DNA of 64,000 bases from Purpureocillium takamizusanense (taxonomy: Eukaryota > Ascomycota > Sordariomycetes > Hypocreales > Ophiocordycipitaceae). Under the pieces are notes generated by a model. It was given only the letters and a program-made list of their open reading frames with translations, was not told where the DNA came from and did not search any database. Below are positions 57,015-64,000 of this stretch, piece after piece. The number at the start of each line of letters is the position of its first letter. Position 1 is the first letter of the stretch. Location of the stretch: contig NC_063073.1 in the NCBI RefSeq assembly GCF_022605165.1, forward strand, positions 1,550,001 through 1,614,000. The letters are read 5' to 3'. A program made the position numbers and the translations under genes.

Positions 57015-58562
57015 ATGAAGCGATCGTTCACGCCTACAGTCGCCGCGGCGCTGCTCTCCGCAGCCACGTTGACTGCCGCTCAGACGTCACCGTTTTCTAT
57101 TGACTCGGAAGGTACGCTTCCCCTCTCACGTTTGTGTCTTGCTTGCATCACGGCGTGGTGCTGACCTGCGTAGATGCGATTCTCAAGAGCGCCAACACGA
57201 TCGCTTGGGACATGCTCCAGTACTACAAAGGCAACCTATCCGGACAAACGCCAGGCATTCTTCCAGGGCCGCCTCCTGCCGGTGACTACTACTGGTGGGA
57301 GGGCGGTGCCATGTGGGGGACCCTGATCGACTACTGGGCTTGGACCGGCGACTCGTCGTATAATGATCTCATTATGCAAGCCATGCAGTTCCAAATTGGC
57401 GAAAACAAGGCCTACATGCCTCACAATGTTACCGCCTCGCTCGGCAACGATGACCAGGGATTCTGGGGCATGTCCGCCATGGCGGCCGCAGAGATGAAGT
57501 TCCCGAATCCGCCCTCGGACAGACCTGGCTGGCTCGCCCTTGCTCAAGCCGTCTTCAACACCCAGGCTAGCCCTGACCGACACGACGATACCTGCGGCGG
57601 TGGTCTTCGCTGGCAAATTCCCTTCGCAAACAACGGTTATAACTATAAGAACAGTGCGTCTAGTATTCAGTGCCATGAGAGAAATCGGCTAACTGTGTAT
57701 AGGCATCGCCAACGGCTGCTTCTTCAACCTGGGTGCGCGCCTCTACCGATATACCGGAAACAAGACATTTGAGGATTGGGCTGTCAAGACGTGGGATTGG
57801 ATGGAAAAGGTCAACTTCATTGACAACCAGACCTACGCCATCTACGATGGCGGAAACGTTGGTAACAACTGCACGGATGTCAACAAGGCGCAATTCTCGT
57901 ACAATAATGGCGTCTTCGCCTTAGGCGCGGCCTTCATGTGGAATGCGGTAAGTCACCTCGCGACAGGACCAGGCGAGCAGCACTAACGCGCGCAGACCGA
58001 GGACGATCAGTGGAAGACGAGGACTACCCGCCTCATTGAGCACGGTCTCAAGACATTTTTCCCCGACGGAGTTGCCGTCGAGATTTCATGCGAAAACGCC
58101 GGAACCTGCACGACGGACATGCTTACGTTCAAAGGCTTCGTGCACCGATGGTACGCTACTATCACGCAGATCGCGCCTTTCACCTCGAGCACCATCCTGC
58201 CAGTCCTGAAGAAGTCGGCAGCGGCGGCTGTCAAGCAATGCACCGGGGGCGACCTAGGACGACAGTGCGGCTTCAAGTGGGCGAGCGGCAAGTACGATGG
58301 CAAGACGGGTGCGGGCCAGGAAATGAGCGCCCTGGCGGCCGTGTCGTCGCAGCTCATTGGCAAGAAGCCGGTACCGGCGCCTGTCACGTCTAAGACGGGC
58401 GGTACATCGGAAGGTAACCCGAACGCGGGCTCGGGTGGCGACGACTTCCAGAAGGAGGAGAAGCCCATCACAACGGCTGACCGTGCGGGCGCGGGTATCC
58501 TGACGGCCGTGGTGCTGGGTTCGGCTTGTGGTATGTTTGGGTGGATGAGCATGGGCATCTAA
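57015..58562 (+). CDS. GH76 mannan endo-1,6-alpha-mannosidase, Dfg5/Dcw1 type
   Basis: Cell-surface enzyme thought to trim GPI glycans and attach GPI proteins to the wall polysaccharide. Four exons, 57015-57111, 57174-57653, 57703-57947 and 57996-58562, give 462 residues. Donors are GTACGC, GTGCGT and GTAAGT, acceptors GTAG, ATAG and GCAG. Junctions: [40 protein letters not shown] signal peptide (residues 1-22) is followed by the (alpha/alpha)6 barrel with [15 protein letters not shown] and the paired catalytic aspartates Asp125-Asp126 in [18 protein letters not shown] and the cysteine-bearing CENAGTC and CGFKW segments follow. The C-terminus has a Gly/Ser/Asn-rich stretch and a hydrophobic end ([19 protein letters not shown]), consistent with a GPI anchor. 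The family commonly has several paralogues per genome. Confidence 0.95.
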
Positions 58563-61500
58563 ATGGTCTCACCAGCGCTCCATGTAGAGTCTTGTTTAAT
58601 GCTTGGGTAGCGATGGACGGCGAGACGGCGTGTTTCCCGGCGTTAAGAGGTTCAGGACTGCGGAATATGCTTTCCTTGAGATTATACGAATACAGATATT
58701 GCTATCGGAGTGAGACACCCCAGCCTCCTGTTCTCGCCGCAGCCGAAACTTCGGCGAGCGGGCACGACAGATACGCTGAAGAGAGAGAGTTTGACTAGCT
58801 GAAAATGCTTGGGCACGACAAGCGGAGGCTGAGCCGGCAACCGCTGGTACCGGCGGGAGGGACGCATGTAGTGCAGTGAAGACTGTGCAGGGGAAGTTGG
58901 CAAGGGGAGGGGATGTGGAATGGGCGGGTTAAGAAGTTGCCTGGAGCCAACATGGTGTGAAGAATGCCGACTGGTGTCTTGACTTTTGGGGGTTCAAGGT
59001 TGGTATAACAATCATTCCACGGCCCAACTCGAAGCGCCGTACGGCATGTATGATAATAGCACATGTGGAACGGTGGGCAGCGAGGCCTAGCTAGCCTTGA
59101 GGCCCTCAATATAAGAGATGTTATGTGGCTCCCAACTGTGGAGTCGGCTCCCTTTTGCCATTAGAGCCACATGCATCTCAACAGCACAATCGCACTGTGA
59201 AAGCTATAACAGGATGTACCCAGGAGTCCGTAAGTTGTATCAATCAGCTGCCAAGAGTCCAAGAGGGTAGCAGCAGTAGTGCGCTGTGGACTCACAGAAC
59301 GGTCCCAGGGACAGGGAATCGGGGCGCCATCCGTCAGATCTTGTACGACGGTCTGTGGCCACTGCCCAGCCGTTGTCACATATGTACCCCGTACTGTACA
59401 GTACGAAGTATGTGCGTACATATGTACGTCAGATGCATGTCGGCAGCCCGCTGCTCGGTACTCCGTACATATACACGTTTCCCGGGCGGCCATTACGTAT
59501 GAGGGAATGGGGCCATGGGCGGCTGGACCACCATCTCGGGCGAGGGAAGATGACGGGGAGGCGAATCACTGCTCAAGGGGACCTGACGCCCTTTCCACGG
59601 GAGGATGAGAGGGCCTGCTGGTGTGGGGCCCGGAGGATGCGGCAGGATGCACGTCTGCCGGCTTTTGAGCGCCTTTGAGATGGTCATGTCGTACGGAGGG
59701 CATGCACGAAGTACGTACGCATACTGAGTCGTCTGTATCTTGCATGGTAGAGGATCTTGTCGATGCCGTGGGCGTCTCTGACAGGGAGGAGCGATTATGG
59801 TACGACTTCATCTTGAGCGCCATGACGTATCACAGTCCGCTGGCTCATCAACTTCGTGTCAAACGATAAGAGGTGGCAGCCGAAATGCTCAGGGAATGAA
59901 TGGCCCGTCACTGTCCTCGACTCTTTCATATTCGTATTCATGTCCAGCCTCGTCCGGCCTCTGTCCTTGTCCCCAACGAAGGAGCTGCTGACGTCGCGAC
60001 GGCTCGGTCACCGCGGCAGTCGAACAAAATGAAGCGTCAGCTGACCCCGTTGCGTGTGCGAAGGATTCGGAGCCCGCCGACGCCGCAGGTCACACGCAGC
60101 GGCAAAGCCCTGCCTGCAGGTTGGCCTGCCCCTGCGCTGCAGCATTTCCCCACAGCGCATAGGCGCGCTCCCGCGTAGCTAAGAGAAAGTATTTGCTGGT
60201 GCCCGGCCAGGAATTGGGAATTTCTTTCTCTGTTGAGGCGGGAAGGGTAGGAGGAGGAGGAGGTTTCTGGAAGGTTGGCGGGCGGGGCGTTGCGCGACGC
60301 TCGTCATCTGTGTCGTGATGGGCATCATTAGCAGAGTCCGTCTGTGCTGCACACTGTACACAGCAAGTACAGTATCCCGTTTGCACATTGCCCCAATTAC
60401 ATGTGTGCATACAGCATACCTAGGTACGAAAGCAATACAGTATCTCATCGGTATACTGTACAGCATGGCACAGTGCGCTCCGAGGCGTTGAAATTTGCAA
60501 ACGCCTGACAGACATCAGAACACGGCAAGTGCGACGCAAGGGCCAGGCGGGCCATAACCTACCTACGTTGCAGGAGCACTGGTGGCAAGGAAACGAACCA
60601 ACAACCCAACACTCGACGGCCCAGATCCTGCAACAGGCCGTCGCCACGCCACGGCACAGAGGGCAGCCAGGTCACCTGCGCCGGCAGAAATCTTTCTTCG
60701 TCTGCTGCTGCTACTCCTCCTCCTCCGCCCCTGCCTGCCCTGCCCCGCGAGAGGCGCCGCTTCGTTCGATGACCACCTGACCCAAGCGAGCAAGCAAGCA
60801 AGCTGCACAGCCTGCACAAAGCGGGCGGCTTCTGCCAGGCCGGGGGGCTACGGCTGGCAAGGAGAAGAAAGGAAAAAAAAACCTTCCACGACTCCCGCCA
60901 GCGCCAAGCCAGCCATCCGCGCCATCCACCCCCCCAAAAGGCAAGGCGCGGCGCCTCACGGCCGTTTCCATGGGGTAATGGGAACTCGCCGGCTGCTCCA
61001 CCATGCCGAATTTGCGGCGGTTCGAGCGTGCAAGCGTGTCCCACCCCCGCGCGCGTGACCGCACACATCGAATCGACTGCTCCACGACATGGCATCGTTT
61101 CTCCCCTCCCCCATTGCGGAGTGGTGGGACACAATGCCATCATTCCCGCCAAGAGACGGGCCTGGTAGGGTTTTTTTCTTTGCCTGCTGTAAGTAGAGTG
61201 GAGTGGAGAGCTGCTATGTACTAGTAGCTGGTGAGGAGAAGTTTTTGCCCTGGTGACCTGCAAGCTGTTGTTGCTGGCTCGCAGACAGGAAACCCCCCCC
61301 CCTCCCGTATAAGTGCCCACGTCGGCTCCCGCCTGCAACACCACACTCTGCTGTGCAACGGACAATCACAAACACACACAACTACTACGGGACTGCACTG
61401 TACACAGACAGACGCCTCACGGGTCTTGAGAATATCCAATTGGATACCACTCGTTACGTCAATCCACTCCCTCCATCCACGGAGCTCGCCACCACCGACT

Positions 61501-61599
61501 GAGGCCCCTCCCCGGCGCCCATCATAGCTTCAGCGCCGCTCCTCTCACCTCCCGCCAACACATTCCACGCCGGCATCACATCGCCAGACATCTCTCAGC
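58563..61599. other. Long spacer with clustered GTAC palindromes
   Basis: No gene was supported. Palindromes GTACTGTACAGTAC (59391-59404) and CGTACATATGTACG (59415-59428) flank a TACGAAGTA (59402-59410). TACTCCGTA at 59459-59467; TACCTAGGTA at 60417-60426. A 268-codon minus-strand frame (60559-61365) is low complexity and was rejected. Confidence 0.5.
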
Positions 61600-62058
61600 A
61601 TGCCGTTCAAGTACTCCGTAACCGAGCCGTCCCCTTCGACGACCTCGTACGTCCGCACCGGCCGCGGCGGTGCCGGCAACGTGCGCCGGTCCACCCAGTT
61701 CGTCCCCACTGCCAGCAGCAGCAACACCACCACCACCACCACCACCAACAGCGCCTCCTCCTCCTCACGCCCGCAGCGATTCTTCACGGGCATCGGCGGC
61801 GCGGGCAACGTCGCCTCTGCCAGCACGGCCTCCCCCCTCGACGATGCCATCAGTCACGCCGCCGCCCGCGACAGTGCCCCCCCGCTGGGCTACTGCGGCC
61901 GCGGCGGCGCCGGCAACCGGTACTACAACGCCCCGGAGCGCTATGTTCGCAAGCCCAGCGACGCTTCGACGTCCTCCGCCGCGTCCGACGCTTCGAGCGC
62001 GCGCAGCTCTCTGAGTTCCACGGCCAAAATCTGGGCTCGCATCACCCACAAGCCATAA
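61600..62058 (+). CDS. DUF3602 protein with GRGGAGN repeats
   Basis: Short fungal protein of unknown function, 152 residues, single exon. The defining repeats are visible: GRGGAGN at residues 21-27, GIGGAGN in the middle, and GRGGAGN again further on, separated by Ser/Thr-rich disordered stretches. A run of about seven threonines follows the first repeat. The C-terminus is Ser/Ala-rich and ends basic (KIWARITHKP). There is no signal peptide or membrane span, so it is probably intracellular. It is convergent with ARP1. Confidence 0.85.
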   Translation: MPFKYSVTEPSPSTTSYVRTGRGGAGNVRRSTQFVPTASSSNTTTTTTTNSASSSSRPQRFFTGIGGAGNVASASTASPLDDAISHAAARDSAPPLGYCGRGGAGNRYYNAPERYVRKPSDASTSSAASDASSARSSLSSTAKIWARITHKP

Positions 62059-62706
62059 TCGCCATCCCAATCCCCGCCCGCCTCCTCCCCTCTCTTCATC
62101 TCCCTACCCTGGCGACGGCCCTCAGTCACGATGCATGTTTGAAAGGAAAAGTCGCTGTTTGGATCCGACAATGATTTCTTTTTTTTGTTGAGCGAAAGGC
62201 GTTTGCATGGACGCGGGGACCTCAGAGCAAATGGGCAGGCCCGACACCGCGCCTGCCGTCTGGCACGGCATCATGATGGCGCGGTAGGCATAGCGACGAC
62301 GTTGCATCTGGTGAACTATCTATATACCCCGGCACAGCCTTGATACGGTTGGCACGCTTGTATTTATTTCTGTACGTACTTTGGACCATGATATGATAAT
62401 ACATCGCCGCTGGTGGCCTACTTTGCGCCACCGGCAACACAATACTCGACTCCTCTTGCGCTCTCACGTCTCCTTTTATGCTTCTGCAAGCCCAGGCCAG
62501 CGGGCCACGCACAACCAGCAGCTCCCCAGGGTATCATTAGGCTCTATCAGACATGTGCATCTTCCACATGCCTGCCTGTTTTGCCTGCCTGCCTGCCCCA
62601 CCGCTCGAACCCGATATCGACGTCACGGCATGCGGCAGCCCATCTTCCCACCGCCCTTCCTCGTAGCCGACCCAAAAACGCAACCTGCTCTGTCCATCTC
62701 GTCGTC
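62059..62706. other. Convergent 3' spacer
   Basis: 3' UTRs of the DUF3602 gene and ARP1. Nothing else was recognised. Confidence 0.55.
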
Positions 62707-63965
62707 TCACGTAAACTTGGTGTGGATGATGTCCGGGTTCTCGTGCCAGTCGTCGATGCTCACCCACATCTTGCGGAACGTGCTCAGCCCTGCCAGGATG
62801 CTGCCGCCGATCCACGTCGAGTACTTGCGCTCCGGCGGCGCGAAGATCTTTATCCGCATGTCCTTGACCGCCAGCTTCTGGAGCTCCGTCAGTAGCCTGT
62901 CGCCAAAGCCCTTGGTCAGGGTGCTGCCGCCCGACAGGACGATGTTGCTGTACAGCGACTTGCGCAGGTCCAGGTCCGTCCGGTTGATTGCGTCTACCAC
63001 AATCTGGTGCACGCCTTGGTACTCGAGGCCGATGATCTCGGGGTCGAAGAGTATCTCTGGCGCACGGAATCGCTCGGGCCCAATCTTATCATCGTCAGTC
63101 TTCGTCGCAAGGATCCATCGCCTTCGCTCGCGGCATGGGGGCTCACCTTTAATCTGTGCCCGTCGGGCAGCACGTACTCGGCGTATTTGCTTTCGCTGGG
63201 CTTGACGCCGAGCCAGTCCCGCTCCTCTTTCCTCGGGTCGTGCGCCACATACGACACGCTCTCCTTGATCAGCCGCACCACCTCCTTCTCGGCGCTCGTG
63301 TGAAAGACGTAGCCGCTCTTGCGCAGCAGCGTCTGCAGGTACTCCGTCACATCTCGGCCGGCCACGTCGATGCGGCGGATGCTGCTTGGCATCGCGAAGC
63401 CCTCGTACACGGGAACGGCATGCGAGACGCCGTCGCCAGAGTCGAGGACAATGCCCGTCGTGCGACCGCTCGCGTACAACGATAGGACGGCCTGGATAGA
63501 CGTGTGCAGCGCGGGGACGTTGAACGTTTCAAAGAGAATCTGGGCGGCCGTGTCGCGGTTGCTGCGCGGGTTGAGAGGCGGTTCCGTCAAAAGCACCGGG
63601 TGCTACTTGCGTCAGCAAAAGCCTCACGGTGATGGCGCGCCTCAATCTTGACAAACCTCTTCGCTTAGCGTCTTGAGGCCCTCGCCGTACACATACTCCC
63701 ATATCCGCTCCATGTCGTCCCAGTCCGTTACGATGCCGTGCTCCAAGGGGTAGCGTATCTTGAGCAGGCCCCTCAGCTCCGTCGCCGCCTTCTGTCCGAT
63801 GAAGACGTCCCCCTCCAGGGCGCCAGCGAGCACCCGCAGGTGCTTGGGCCGGCCGACCCAGGAGGGGAAAAAGCACTTTGGCAGGTCGTCCCCCGCGAAG
63901 CCGGCGCGAATCGTCCCTGAGCCATTGTCCAGAACAATGGGCGCGTTGTGAAGTATGTCTGTCAT
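62707..63965 (-). CDS. ARP1: Actin-related protein 1 (centractin), dynactin filament
   Basis: Arp1 polymerises into the short filament at the core of dynactin and is needed for dynein-driven nuclear and endosome movement; the Neurospora gene is ro-4. Three exons, 63657-63965, 63147-63602 and 62707-63084, give 380 residues. Donors are GTTTGT and GTGAGC, acceptors GTAG and TAAG. Junctions: [19 protein letters not shown] and [18 protein letters not shown]. The actin fold is evident: [25 protein letters not shown] (in parts), the second phosphate loop [15 protein letters not shown], and the C-terminal [39 protein letters not shown]. It differs from actin in the Arp1-specific [19 protein letters not shown] and the end [10 protein letters not shown]. 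It is complete; only 35 bases of upstream sequence remain. Confidence 0.97.
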
Positions 63966-64000
63966 CGTTGCGTATAATTGCCGCTGCGGAGGAGCTTGCT

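Noticed and set aside
60559..61365. 268-codon minus-strand frame
   Set aside because: Its translation is low complexity (GGGGG, RRR, LLA runs) with no domain, and the region is also open in other frames. It looks like GC-rich noncoding DNA.

Overview
This 64 kb window is nuclear DNA from a filamentous ascomycete, most likely a sordariomycete of the order Hypocreales. The evidence is the GC-rich coding sequence, the short introns (about 50-150 bp) with GTRNGT donors and CTNAC-type branch sites, long microsatellite-rich spacers, and a gene set typical of these fungi (Slt2/Mps1-type MAP kinase, Dfg5/GH76 wall enzyme, sedolisin, Zn2Cys6 regulator, DUF3602 and DUF3455 proteins). The species cannot be fixed from sequence alone. 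I support 24 protein-coding genes. No tRNA, rRNA, CRISPR array or intact transposon was seen.

Layout. 0-9 kb: the 3' part of cytosolic methionyl-tRNA synthetase, the N-terminal acetyltransferase Naa10/Ard1, a large disordered fungal protein of unknown function, and eIF2B beta (Gcd7). 10-16 kb: the nuclear-envelope phosphatase Nem1 and a small membrane protein. 16-24 kb: H/ACA snoRNP protein Nhp2, complex III subunit Qcr8 and prohibitin Phb1 (the last two divergent from one 392 bp spacer), the exonuclease Rex3, and a 10-cysteine secreted protein. 27-36 kb: a Rog1-like DUF676 lipase, a PRELI/Ups lipid-transfer protein, a low-molecular-weight tyrosine phosphatase, and the cell-wall-integrity MAP kinase. 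38-47 kb: a secreted DUF3455 protein, dynactin p25, an unrecognised protein with two CCHC zinc knuckles, and a Zn2Cys6 transcription factor with a doubtful exon junction. 49-58 kb: a sedolisin (S53) protease with a run of 14 histidines, Erv41, and a Dfg5/Dcw1-type GH76 enzyme. 61-64 kb: a DUF3602 protein and the dynactin filament protein Arp1.

Functional links. Most genes are housekeeping: translation (MetRS, eIF2B beta), RNA processing (Nhp2, Rex3), mitochondrial inner membrane and lipid transfer (Qcr8, Phb1, Ups-like), cell wall (MAP kinase, GH76), and dynactin (p25 and Arp1 about 20 kb apart). Accessory-type genes (cysteine-rich secreted protein, DUF3455, zinc-knuckle protein, Zn2Cys6 factor, sedolisin) lie beside long spacers, some AT-rich and repeat-relic-like. 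The spacers also carry short motifs far above chance (TACGAAGTA, TACCTAGGTA and GTAC-rich palindromes) whose role is unknown.

Exon boundaries were placed by eye from splice signals, reading frame and family similarity recalled from knowledge. No database search or transcript data was used.
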